Below, in pieces: positions 21,793 to 29,135 of a DNA stretch of 29,135 nt. The notes below the pieces were generated by a model, which searched no databases, had not been told where the DNA came from, and worked only from the letters and a program-made list of their open reading frames with translations. Each line of letters starts with the position of its first letter. Within the stretch, counting starts at the first letter, position 1. The DNA is from an uncultured Collinsella sp. (GTDB lineage: Bacteria > Actinomycetota > Coriobacteriia > Coriobacteriales > Coriobacteriaceae), in NCBI GenBank assembly GCA_900549215.1, contig URNJ01000003.1, positions 1 to 29,135 on the forward strand, in the 5' to 3' direction. The translations under genes were made by a program, and so were the position numbers.

Positions 21793-21831
21793 AAAAATGG
21801 CGGTTAAGCGTACCTCCGACGCTTAACCGCC
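21793..21831 (-). terminator. Rho-independent terminator after purN
   Basis: On the minus strand GGCGGTTAAGCG pairs perfectly with CGCTTAACCGCC, followed by ATTTTTA. It starts 16 nt past the purN stop. Confidence 0.9.
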
Positions 21832-21846
21832 AACACAAACCAACGA

Positions 21847-22545
21847 CTAGCGCGTCGGGTCAACTGCCACCTTGCCGCTCTCCAGCACGTGGACGCGGCC
21901 GTCGGCGAGCATCTGCACGACCTCGGGATACAGCACGTGCTCAATCGCGTGGATGTGCTCCTCGAGCGTGTCGACATCCCAGCCCTCCTCAACAGCCAGC
22001 GCACGCTGGGCGATGATGGGACCGTTGTCGTAGATCTCGTTGGCAAAATGCACGGTCACGCCAGTTACCTTGACGCCGCGCGCAAAGGCATCGTCAATCG
22101 CATGCGCACCGGTAAAGCTCGGCAGCAGCGCCGGATGCAAGTTGACCACGCGGTTGGGAAACGCCGCCAGCAGCGGCGTGTGCACCATGCGCATGTAGCC
22201 GGCCATGACCACATACTCGCAGCCGCGTTCGAGCAGCTCATGCGCGATGATCTCGTCGGCGGCGATGGGGTCGGCATAGACATCCTTGGACAGCGTGAGC
22301 GTCTGGATGCCCGCGCGCTCGGCACGCTGCAGGCCCTTGGCCGAAGGACGGCTCGACACCACGAGCTCAATCGAGGCGTTGAGCTTGCCGGCGGTAATCA
22401 GGTCAATCAGCGCCTGCAGGTTGGTACCCGAATCGCTGATAAGCACGCCGATCTTGAGCGGCTCGGCCGTATCGGTGCCGGTCGGACGGGTGTAGGGCAC
22501 AAAGCCCAGGCCCTCGGCGGCAGCCATCTGCTCGTTAGCGCTCAT
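21847..22545 (-). CDS. purN: Phosphoribosylglycinamide formyltransferase
   Basis: Third step of purine synthesis: formylates GAR using 10-formyl-THF, in the cytoplasm. 232 residues, about 20-30 longer than typical because of an N-terminal extension before LKIGVLISDSGTNLQALID. The catalytic residues are visible: Asn and His in VVNLHPALLPSF and Asp in IYDNGPIIAQ. The first 11 nt overlap the end of purM, showing co-translation. A later start would lose that overlap but would give the usual length; both remain possible. Confidence 0.93.
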   Translation of the reverse strand: MSANEQMAAAEGLGFVPYTRPTGTDTAEPLKIGVLISDSGTNLQALIDLITAGKLNASIELVVSSRPSAKGLQRAERAGIQTLTLSKDVYADPIAADEIIAHELLERGCEYVVMAGYMRMVHTPLLAAFPNRVVNLHPALLPSFTGAHAIDDAFARGVKVTGVTVHFANEIYDNGPIIAQRALAVEEGWDVDTLEEHIHAIEHVLYPEVVQMLADGRVHVLESGKVAVDPTR

Positions 22546-23638
22546 CGGAGTACACGACCTTACCGGAACCCTCGACGCACTCGCCCACGCGGAACGGCTT
22601 CTCGCCCAGCGCGACCAGGGCCTCGGTCACGGCAGCCTCGTCCTCGGGGGCGACGATCAGGCACAGACCGACGCCCATGTTGAAGGTCTTGCATGCCTCG
22701 TTGGGCGCGAGCTCGGCCTGGCGCGACACGTAGGTGATGACGGGCGGAACGTCCCAACCCATCTCGGCGCCGTTGCGGGTGACCACGGCGTCGACGTCGT
22801 CGGCAAGCGCGCGGTTGAGGTTCTCGGTAATACCGCCGCCAGTGATGTGGGCGATAGCGTGCACGTTGGCGCCGCCGCGCAGCAGCTCCAGAATCGGCTT
22901 GACGTAGATGCGCGTGGGAGCCAGCAGGGCGTCTGCCAGCGATGCGCCGCCGAGTTCCTCGAGCGGACGGCTCAGCTCCTCGGCCTTAGCGGCGACCTCG
23001 GGCGTGCCCGGCTTAATGCCGTCGACACCAATGACCTTGCGCACGAGCGAGTAGCCGTTGGAGTGCACGCCAGTGGAAGGCAGGCCCAGGATCACGTCGC
23101 CGGGGCGGACGTTCGCGGGGTCGAGCATCTTGGGACGGTCGACGACGCCCACGGTAAATCCGGCAAGGTCGTAGTCGGCAGGAGCCATGACGCCGGGGTG
23201 CTCGGCCATCTCACCGCCCACGAGCGCGCAGCCCGCGAGCTTGCAGCCGTCGGCCACACCCTTGATGATCTTTGCCATGTGCTCGGCCTCGATGTGGCCG
23301 ATGGCAACGTAGTCCAGGAAGAACAACGGCTCGGCGCCCGAAGCCAGAATGTCGTTGACGCACATAGCAACCAGGTCCTGGCCCACCGTCTCGTGACGGT
23401 CCATGATCTGGGCGAGCACGAGCTTGGTGCCCACGCCGTCGGTACCGCTAATCAGAATCGGGTCTTCCATATCCTTAAGCGCGGTGGCCGAGAACAGGCC
23501 ACCGAAGCCACCGATACCGCCGATGACCTCGGGACGGTTGGTGTCCTTAACCATCTGCTTAATAGCGTCAACGGCGCGGCCGCCCTCGGCGGTATCGACG
23601 CCGGCATCCTCATACGTCACATGCTTGCTGTCGCTCAT
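22535..23638 (-). CDS. purM: Phosphoribosylformylglycinamidine cyclo-ligase (AIR synthetase)
   Basis: Fifth step of purine synthesis: closes FGAM to AIR using ATP. 367 residues, slightly above the usual ~345. Family motifs are present: GIGGFGGLFS, ILISGTDGVGTKLVLAQ, DLVAMCVNDILASGAEPLFFLDY, LVGGEMAEHPG, GLPSTGVHSNGYSLVRK and HITGGGITENLNR. It is upstream of purN and overlaps it. Between it and purF is 156 bp holding a palindromic repeat, so purF and purM-purN may be transcribed together with partial termination. Confidence 0.96.
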   Translation of the reverse strand: MSDSKHVTYEDAGVDTAEGGRAVDAIKQMVKDTNRPEVIGGIGGFGGLFSATALKDMEDPILISGTDGVGTKLVLAQIMDRHETVGQDLVAMCVNDILASGAEPLFFLDYVAIGHIEAEHMAKIIKGVADGCKLAGCALVGGEMAEHPGVMAPADYDLAGFTVGVVDRPKMLDPANVRPGDVILGLPSTGVHSNGYSLVRKVIGVDGIKPGTPEVAAKAEELSRPLEELGGASLADALLAPTRIYVKPILELLRGGANVHAIAHITGGGITENLNRALADDVDAVVTRNGAEMGWDVPPVITYVSRQAELAPNEACKTFNMGVGLCLIVAPEDEAAVTEALVALGEKPFRVGECVEGSGKVVYSDER

Positions 23639-23755
23639 CTGAGCCTTCCTCTCCCACTACCGTCCGCCGCCCGGGCGCCAAACGGTGCTCATAGTTGCGT
23701 TCATTTCGGCGCGCGCCATAACAACGCGCGCCGTCATATCAACAAAACAGCAGGT

Positions 23756-23797
23756 AAAACCTACCAAAATAAACCTGTCCCCACATGGCAGGTTTTA
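23756..23797 (-). repeat. Palindromic repeat at the purF stop codon (CCTACCAAAATAAAC type)
   Basis: AAAACCTACC (23756-23765) pairs with GGCAGGTTTT (23787-23796), and the loop carries CTGTCCCC. The purF TAA (23797-23795) lies inside the right arm. It is the same family as 6794-6833 and 6961-6995. It may attenuate readthrough from purF into purM. Confidence 0.75.
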
Positions 23798-25465
23798 GGC
23801 CTCGCCGTGTTCCTCTTCCCAGCTGCGGTCGTCGTATTTCTCGACCACGGCGTCGTCGTCAAAGTGCAGCGGCTTATCCAGGTTGCGGGGCTTAAAGCCC
23901 TCCATGAACTTGTCGCGGCCAAAACTCTCGGGAATCGCCACGGGGTAGCGGCCGGTAAAGCACGCATCGCAGTAACCGCCCTTGGGCATGACCTTCAGCA
24001 GGCCCTCGACCGAAAGGAAGGCCAGCGAATCGGCGCCGATATACTCACAAATCTCATCGACCGTCTTGTTGGCGCTGATAAGCTGCGACTGCACGTCTGT
24101 ATCGATACCGTAGAAGCACGGCCAGATGACCTCGGGCGAGTTGATGCGGATATGAATCTCCTTGGCGCCAGCGTTGCGCAGCATCTTGACGAGCTGCACC
24201 ATGGTGGTGCCGCGCACGATGGAGTCGTCGATGACGACCAGGCGCTTGCCCTCGATGTTGTCACGCAGCGGGTTAAGCTTCATACGCACGCCCATGGCGC
24301 GCAGCTCCTGCGTAGGCTCGATAAACGTACGGCCCACGTAGCGGTTCTTGATAAGGCCCTCGCCAAAGGGAATACCGCTCTCGTGCGAATACCCCTCCGC
24401 GGGCGGCAGGCCGGAGTCGGGCACGCCGATGACCAGGTCGGCCTCGACGGGCTCCTCGTGTGCCAGCTGACGACCCATGTCGTAACGGCAGGCATAGACG
24501 CTCTTGCCGTTCATGATGGAGTCGGGGCGGGCAAAGTAGACCTGCTCAAAGATGCAGTTGGCGGGCTCTTCGGCTGCAGGCACGCCCTGCTCGGATACCA
24601 GACCCTCGGCGCTGATGCGCAAAATCTCGCCGGGACGGACGTCACGGACGTACTCGGCACCCACGATGTCGAGCGCGCACGTCTCGGAGGCGACGCCCCA
24701 ACCGCCGGCGCGGGTGACATGGGTGGTGGCGTCGACCGTCGAGGCACCGTCTTGCGAGGGCAGCTGCGAAACAGAAGCGGCATCGGCCTGGTCCAGGCCC
24801 TCGTCCACCAGCTTGCCCAGCACCAGCGGACGAATGCCGTGCGGATCGCGGAATGCGTAGAGCGCCTGCTCGTTGATGAGCGTCATGGCGTAGCCGCCGC
24901 GCACGAGCTCCATGGTCTTACGAATGCCCTCGCGCAGATGACCCGTACGCTGGGTAAAGTAGCCGATAAGCTTGGTCGCGACCTCGGAATCCGAATTGGA
25001 GAGGAACGGCACGCCCAGCTCGATCAGCTGGCGGCGCAGCTCGTCGGTGTTGACGAGGGTACCGTTGTGCGCAAGCGCGATAATGACGCTATTGATGGTA
25101 GAGAGGTGCGGCTGCGAGGCCTCCCAGCTCTTGGCGCCGGCGGTGCCATAGCGCACGTGGCCCACGGCCAGCTGGCCGGAGAGCGTCGACAGGTCGGCGT
25201 TGGAGAACACGCGATCGAGCAGCCCCAGGTCTTTGCGAACCATAACCGTGCCGCCATCACCCACAGCGATTCCCGCCGATTCCTGGCCGCGATGCTGTAG
25301 CGCGCGCAGACCAAAGTACGTCAGTCGAGCCACATCGCGATCGGGTGCCCACACACCAAAAATGCCGCATTCCTCATGCAGCTGGTCGGAGTCCGGATCA
25401 TACGTCGACATGGTCTTCACCTGTCCCGCGGCACGCTCGGCCGCGCGGATGGTTTCTTGAGACAT
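23795..25465 (-). CDS. purF: Amidophosphoribosyltransferase
   Basis: Committed step of purine synthesis: PRPP plus glutamine to phosphoribosylamine. 556 residues, longer than the usual ~480 because of N- and C-terminal extensions. The nucleophile is Cys33 in EECGIFGVW, exposed after propeptide removal. The PRPP loop VVIDDSIVRGTTM is intact. The [4Fe-4S] ligands of the B. subtilis-type enzyme are visible: Cys in NCIFEQVYFARPDS, PCFYGIDTD and YCDACFTG. AGGGG lies 7 nt before the ATG. Propeptide cleavage and an oxygen-sensitive cluster are inferred from the family. Confidence 0.96.
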   Translation of the reverse strand: MSQETIRAAERAAGQVKTMSTYDPDSDQLHEECGIFGVWAPDRDVARLTYFGLRALQHRGQESAGIAVGDGGTVMVRKDLGLLDRVFSNADLSTLSGQLAVGHVRYGTAGAKSWEASQPHLSTINSVIIALAHNGTLVNTDELRRQLIELGVPFLSNSDSEVATKLIGYFTQRTGHLREGIRKTMELVRGGYAMTLINEQALYAFRDPHGIRPLVLGKLVDEGLDQADAASVSQLPSQDGASTVDATTHVTRAGGWGVASETCALDIVGAEYVRDVRPGEILRISAEGLVSEQGVPAAEEPANCIFEQVYFARPDSIMNGKSVYACRYDMGRQLAHEEPVEADLVIGVPDSGLPPAEGYSHESGIPFGEGLIKNRYVGRTFIEPTQELRAMGVRMKLNPLRDNIEGKRLVVIDDSIVRGTTMVQLVKMLRNAGAKEIHIRINSPEVIWPCFYGIDTDVQSQLISANKTVDEICEYIGADSLAFLSVEGLLKVMPKGGYCDACFTGRYPVAIPESFGRDKFMEGFKPRNLDKPLHFDDDAVVEKYDDRSWEEEHGEA

Positions 25466-25506
25466 GGCATCCCCTCAGAGCCTCGTTATTTGGCGTTACC
25501 TGCCCT

Positions 25507-25512
25507 ATTATA
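25507..25512 (-). promoter_or_regulatory. Probable -10 element of purF
   Basis: TATAAT on the minus strand, 41 bp upstream of the purF start. No good -35 was found. No purine riboswitch-like structure is evident in the short leader. Confidence 0.45.
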
Positions 25513-25759
25513 CGCACGGCAAGACAAGCACTCCCGCGCATGAACAGCGCTTTTTAAAAGCCCACCGAGCTTATAATCCGTTTTGCAGCCAAACATTTTA
25601 TTGGGCAACCGCCTCGGGGCCGACGATCCCGCATGCTTCCGTCGCGACGCGTCTCGTCCACCGCTAGGGCTTACATTGCTGCAATTGGGTCGTTTGTCCT
25701 GTCTTTTAGCAGGTCGGCGGCGTATCCTTGTACCTACAGCAAAACGAGAAAGGTTATGT

Positions 25760-26989
25760 ATGGATCGAAACGAACTCGACCCCAGCGTCCCCAGCGCCAC
25801 GGAGGTCAAGAAGATCCCCCTCATCATTAAGGTGTACGCCGTCCTATGCATCCTGTCCGGCGTGGGCACGCTCCCGTCGGTCGGCGCCTTTATGTGGCAG
25901 GTCATCACCGCACTCATCAACGGCAACGCCGCCGCCAAGCTCGGCGACAACACGCTCGTCGCGGTCGGACTGATTGTCGCCGGCATCATGCTCTCGGCTG
26001 CCAGTGCCGTCATCTTGATCATCTTTGGCCTGGACCTCATCAAGAACCAGCGCCGCAATGCCGCCCGTCTGTCCTATATCCTTATCGCGTTTACCGTCGT
26101 CGAGCTTTTGGTTGACGTGATGCTCCAGGGCATCGGGCCCTTCTTGCTGCGCCCTGCCATCCAGCTCGGCATCCTCGTCGCGCTTTCGGCCACCGTCGAC
26201 CCCACACTGCGCCAGGAGCGCGAGCTGCAGCGCCGCCTGCAGGAGATGCTCGACCGCGACGCCGCCGCCGAAGGCATGCTCGGGCGCGATGAAACCGGCG
26301 AGGGCTACATCAAGCTCAACTACTTCAACCTGTTCTGGGTATTCTTTGTCTGCTGCGTGCTCGGCCTGGTCCTGGAGGATATCTGGCATATGACCGTCGA
26401 CGATCCGGGTGTCTACCAGGACCGCGCCGGTATGCTGTTTGGCCCCTTCAGCCCCATCTACGGCTTTGGTGCCGTGCTCATGACCATGGTGCTCAACCGC
26501 TTCTATAAAAAGAACCCCATCATCATTTTCCTGGTGAGCGCCCTGCTCGGCGCCAGCTTTGAGGTGTTCGTGGGCTGGTTTATGCAGACCGCGTTTGGCG
26601 TGGTCTCGTGGAGCTACTCGCATATGAAGCTCTTTGGCATGCCCGATCCGCTCGCCGTCCTTACCGGCGGACGTACCTGCACGGGCTTCGCCTGCCTGTG
26701 GGGCCTGGGTGGCCTCATCTGGATCAAGCTCCTGCTGCCGAGGCTGCTCAAGCTCATCAACATGATTCCGTGGAAGAGCCGCTACTCGGCTACCGTCATC
26801 TTCACCATCATTATGCTGGTCGATGGCGTTATGACGCTGCAGTCGCTCGATTATTGGTATCAGCGCGTCAACGGCACGGAACCGGATATTCCCGTTGCGC
26901 AGTTCTACGGCAAGTACTTCGATAATGACTTTATGGAGAATCGCTTCCAGAGCATGACCATGAGCCCCAAGGATGCGACGCGCGTGTAG
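25760..26989 (+). CDS. Membrane protein of the putative ABC-transporter permease (CmpB) family
   Basis: 409-residue multi-pass membrane protein. The N-terminal half has four membrane segments (VYAVLCILSGVGTLPSVGAFM, LVAVGLIVAGIMLSAASAVILIIFGL and two more). A charged linker follows (RQERELQRRLQEMLDRDAAAEG). The C-terminal half is the CmpB-type domain: FNLFWVFFVCCVLGLVLEDIW, the hallmark LFGPFSPIYGFGAVLMT, and helices to about 375. The family is named as ABC permease but has no demonstrated transport role. AGAAAGG lies 7 nt before the ATG; an in-frame extension upstream to 25583 is not supported. It is divergent from purF and ends at a strong terminator. Confidence 0.8.
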   Translation: MDRNELDPSVPSATEVKKIPLIIKVYAVLCILSGVGTLPSVGAFMWQVITALINGNAAAKLGDNTLVAVGLIVAGIMLSAASAVILIIFGLDLIKNQRRNAARLSYILIAFTVVELLVDVMLQGIGPFLLRPAIQLGILVALSATVDPTLRQERELQRRLQEMLDRDAAAEGMLGRDETGEGYIKLNYFNLFWVFFVCCVLGLVLEDIWHMTVDDPGVYQDRAGMLFGPFSPIYGFGAVLMTMVLNRFYKKNPIIIFLVSALLGASFEVFVGWFMQTAFGVVSWSYSHMKLFGMPDPLAVLTGGRTCTGFACLWGLGGLIWIKLLLPRLLKLINMIPWKSRYSATVIFTIIMLVDGVMTLQSLDYWYQRVNGTEPDIPVAQFYGKYFDNDFMENRFQSMTMSPKDATRV

Positions 26990-27010
26990 CGCCAACCGCG
27001 CCCAAAACGC

Positions 27011-27050
27011 AAAATGCCCGCCGGTATCACACGTACCGGCGGGCATTTTT
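27011..27050. terminator. Bidirectional terminator between convergent genes
   Basis: AAAATGCCCGCCGGTA (27011-27026) pairs perfectly with 27034-27049 around a 7-base loop, with T runs on both strands. It separates the CmpB-type gene from the MoaE-like gene. Confidence 0.92.
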
Positions 27051-27079
27051 ATAAACGAGCCTTCTATCGACGCAAGCCT

Positions 27080-27496
27080 CTACGCCTCGCGCTCGACCTC
27101 ACTCACGCATTCATTCTTGATGGTGCCAACGAGCGCCTGCAGCGCATCGACCACGTGCGGGCGAATGTCCCCGCCGATGAGCACGAGCATGATGTCGTCA
27201 CCTACGGCAAGCTCGCCGCTTGCCAGCCACACGCGCACATAGCCGATACCCGGCATCGCGCGCGTCGCCTCGATGGCGGCCTGTACCTTGCTGGCGTCGT
27301 AGCCAAACACCATGCCGCCCACCTTGTGGCCCGGCGCCACGCCATCGGTCTCGACACCGCGCGCCTCGGCCTTGGGCGTCGCGCGCACCACACCGTTATG
27401 TGTCAGATACATACCGCACGCAGGTGCCGACGAATCGGCCTTGGCCTCGCGCAGCCAAGCATCAATCGAAGGCATCAATTTGCCATTTTCAAGCAT
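27080..27496 (-). CDS. MoaE-like protein, probably not a standard molybdopterin synthase subunit
   Basis: 138 residues resembling the MoaE (molybdopterin synthase large subunit) fold: GMYLTHNGVVRATPK near the N-terminus, GMVFGYDASKVQAAIEATRAMPGIGYVRVW in the middle (GYDASKVQAAIEAT), and LASGELAVGDDIMLVLIGGDIRPHVVDAL. The usual HRxG, the HR after the last strand, and the C-terminal PIWKKE are all absent or changed (SGELAVGDD; IKNECVSEVE). No other molybdopterin gene is nearby. Its role is therefore uncertain. GGGAG precedes the ATG by about 5 nt. It stands alone, 67 bp downstream of the sortase gene. Confidence 0.6.
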   Translation of the reverse strand: MLENGKLMPSIDAWLREAKADSSAPACGMYLTHNGVVRATPKAEARGVETDGVAPGHKVGGMVFGYDASKVQAAIEATRAMPGIGYVRVWLASGELAVGDDIMLVLIGGDIRPHVVDALQALVGTIKNECVSEVEREA

Positions 27497-27563
27497 CGTT
27501 TCTCCCTTACCGTCGTCGAGTAGCCAATTTGGAACGGGGCTTTTTTAGCTACTCTCGAACAAC

Positions 27564-28559
27564 TTATTCCTCGACCGGCGTGAGCACCATGACAGCACGC
27601 GTGTTGCTCAGCGATAACGAACGACAGGTCACAAGCGTTACGACCTTGGTTGCCGAAGCAGCACGATCGGTGGCATCGCTCGCCACGGCAGAGGCACCGT
27701 CGAGCATCTCGGACAGGTAATTTTTCAGTCCGTCGTCGCCCTCAAAATTGCGCGTGCGCGCCTTGGCATACGTGTCCTCAACAACTTTGGTCGCCAGCGG
27801 TCGCAGCTTATACGTAGCATCCCGTGTGATGTAATACACAAACTCGATGCTATCGAACGTCGCCTGATCAGTGGTGTCCGAAATCACGTTGAACATCGAC
27901 CCGTCGTTCATATGGTGGCCGTAGATCGTAGTCTGCTGATCCACCATGCCGGGCGCAGTGTCCTCGTAATCCAAGAAGATGGCACCCGATGCGTTGGACG
28001 TGCCATCGAACAACGTGTTGAGATACTTGGAATTATCAGTAGCCTGCACTACGGGATAGTTAATGTTGGTGCCCGGTGCGTAAATCCAACCGACGACCTC
28101 GGGATTTGTCTGGGCAAGAGCATTGAAATCGATAATCGGCACGCCGCTGGCGTCCTTAGCGGGCGCATATTGCTTTTCGATCTTTTGGTACGACTCGCTC
28201 GCCTGCTTGTAACCGATCTGCGCATTGATAAAGATGGCAGCGCCGGCAACAATCAGGCCGATGCCGATGATGATGAGCAGAATGGGAATAATGGAGCGGC
28301 GCTTTTTGCGCGGCGGCTCGGTGTAATCCGACGGCGCGGCATGCGATGAAGACCGGGACGGCTTCTTAGCTGCGCTATAAGACGAGGGACGATACGCCGC
28401 CGGCGTGTCCTGGCGGCGGTGCGTCGCCGGCGTCACAGGACGCGGCGCGCGCTGCTGAGGAGAGGATGTCCGACCCTGCTGTGCCGCACGGGCAGCACCC
28501 GGCTTCGACGGATCGGGAATCTGAGAAGCCTTGAATCGTTTTCCCTGATAGTCAGACAT
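27564..28559 (-). CDS. Class B sortase
   Basis: Membrane-anchored transpeptidase, 331 residues. The first ~85 residues are Pro/Ser/Arg-rich and probably disordered, ending in a basic patch (PPRKKRRS). One membrane segment follows (IIPILLIIIGIGLIVAGAAIFI, given in part: IIPILLIIIGIG). The extracellular sortase domain has IYGHHMNDGSMF (catalytic His), VTLVTC (catalytic Cys, about residue 312) and NTRAVMV (catalytic Arg). No pilin or LPxTG-type substrate gene lies in the window, so it is likely a housekeeping or remote-substrate enzyme. AAGGAGAG precedes the ATG at 28559; the longer extension overlaps purE. It lies 35 nt after purE. Confidence 0.92.
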   Translation of the reverse strand: MSDYQGKRFKASQIPDPSKPGAARAAQQGRTSSPQQRAPRPVTPATHRRQDTPAAYRPSSYSAAKKPSRSSSHAAPSDYTEPPRKKRRSIIPILLIIIGIGLIVAGAAIFINAQIGYKQASESYQKIEKQYAPAKDASGVPIIDFNALAQTNPEVVGWIYAPGTNINYPVVQATDNSKYLNTLFDGTSNASGAIFLDYEDTAPGMVDQQTTIYGHHMNDGSMFNVISDTTDQATFDSIEFVYYITRDATYKLRPLATKVVEDTYAKARTRNFEGDDGLKNYLSEMLDGASAVASDATDRAASATKVVTLVTCRSLSLSNTRAVMVLTPVEE

Positions 28560-28594
28560 GGCTCTCCTTATACTGCGGTGAAACGGCGGAACGC

Positions 28595-29059
28595 CTAGGC
28601 GTCGGCCATCTCCTGCTTCATCTTCTCGATAACCTTGCGGTACTCGGGGTCGCATGCGCCCAGAATCTGCGTGGCGTAGATGGCGGCGTTCTTGGCGCCG
28701 TTAATGGCAACGCAGGCCACGGGCACACCCGAAGGCATCTGCACCATCGACAGCAGCGAATCCATGCCGCCCAGGTCACTCGTCTTCATAGGTACGCCGA
28801 TAACCGGCAGCGGCGTAAAGGCGGCCACGACACCACCCAGGTGAGCGGCCTTGCCGGCGGCGGCGATAATCACTTTGATACCGCGATCGGCGGCAGTCGA
28901 AGCCCACTCGTGGACCTTCGCCGGTGTGCGGTGTGCGCTCGCAATGACAAGCTCATAGGGCACGCCCAACGCCTCAAGCTCGGCGGTGCAACCTTCCATA
29001 ACGCCCAGATCGGACTTGGAACCCATAATGATCCCGACAACCGGCTTTTGATCTGCCAT
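28595..29059 (-). CDS. purE: N5-carboxyaminoimidazole ribonucleotide mutase
   Basis: Purine step that converts N5-CAIR to CAIR (class I PurE). 154 residues, typical for the family. Motifs: GIIMGSKSDLGVM near the N-terminus, IASAHRTPAKV (active-site His), AAAGKAAHLGGVVA, VIGVPMKTSDLGGMDSLLSMVQMP and INGAKNAAIYA. The ATG at 29059 has AGGAGG 9 nt upstream; a TTG two codons earlier is too close to that site. No PurK is visible. It is followed by the sortase gene on the same strand. Confidence 0.95.
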   Translation of the reverse strand: MADQKPVVGIIMGSKSDLGVMEGCTAELEALGVPYELVIASAHRTPAKVHEWASTAADRGIKVIIAAAGKAAHLGGVVAAFTPLPVIGVPMKTSDLGGMDSLLSMVQMPSGVPVACVAINGAKNAAIYATQILGACDPEYRKVIEKMKQEMADA

Positions 29060-29122
29060 AAACAAAGACCTCCTGTTGAGAGCGGCGACGCGGCGGATCC
29101 GCGACCCTTAACTACTGAGAGT

Positions 29123-29128
29123 AGTATA
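29123..29128 (-). promoter_or_regulatory. Probable -10 element of purE
   Basis: TATACT on the minus strand, 63 bp upstream of the purE start. The -35 would fall beyond the window edge. Confidence 0.45.
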
Positions 29129-29135
29129 GCTGCTC

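Noticed and set aside
22847..25300. 817-codon plus-strand frame opposite purM and purF
   Set aside because: Antisense shadow of two clear purine genes.
27518..27554. GAGTAGC/GCTACTC inverted repeat between the sortase and MoaE-like genes
   Set aside because: Short stem with a long loop, and its T run lies inside the loop, so it does not make a convincing terminator.
29060..29135. Possible purine riboswitch upstream of purE
   Set aside because: The visible leader is too short and lacks the conserved three-way junction sequences.

Overview
The window is a stretch of GC-rich chromosome, most likely from a Collinsella-like member of the Coriobacteriia (high-GC, anaerobic Actinobacteria). This is inferred from codon use, the glmU-prs-pth neighbourhood, an NfnAB-type transhydrogenase, a class B sortase and many intergenic palindromes built on GGGGACAG. 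No rRNA, tRNA or CRISPR array was seen.

Layout, left to right. 1-1454 (minus): end of an ECF transporter operon (EcfT, then an ATPase cut by the window edge). 1645-6796 (plus): glmU, prs and pth. The prs-pth pair is split by a 1.7 kb insertion, made of a DUF559/Vsr-like nuclease-fold gene bracketed by two ~204 bp elements with the same 26 bp terminal inverted repeats. 7169-9408 (plus): nfnA-nfnB. 9535-13236 (minus): a cytidylate-kinase-like gene and a polar amino-acid ABC operon (ATPase, Tat-type lipoprotein binding protein, two permeases). 13484-15202 (minus): yqeY and a PrsA-like foldase. 15389-16730 (minus): an orphan PTS EIIA and a RelB-like/PIN toxin-antitoxin pair.

16996-21650 is an AT-richer accessory segment. 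It holds the stub of an AlbA_2/Schlafen-type ATPase gene, a Crp/Fnr-type regulator, zinc-ribbon proteins, small membrane proteins and a Tat-like lipoprotein. A palindromic motif around CATTAGCATTTGATAATG recurs upstream of four of its transcription units, and a C10 tract sits between two copies in front of the regulator gene. 21847-29059 returns to housekeeping genes: purN-purM and purF (minus), a CmpB-type membrane protein (plus), a MoaE-like protein, a class B sortase and purE (minus).

How the genes connect. PRPP made by Prs is the substrate of PurF, and PurF, PurN, PurM and PurE are four steps of de novo purine synthesis. GlmU makes UDP-GlcNAc for peptidoglycan. The foldase and the sortase act at the cell surface. 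NfnAB balances NADH, NADPH and ferredoxin in an anaerobe. The two least explained items are the terminal-repeat element around the nuclease-like gene and the shared motif in the accessory segment.
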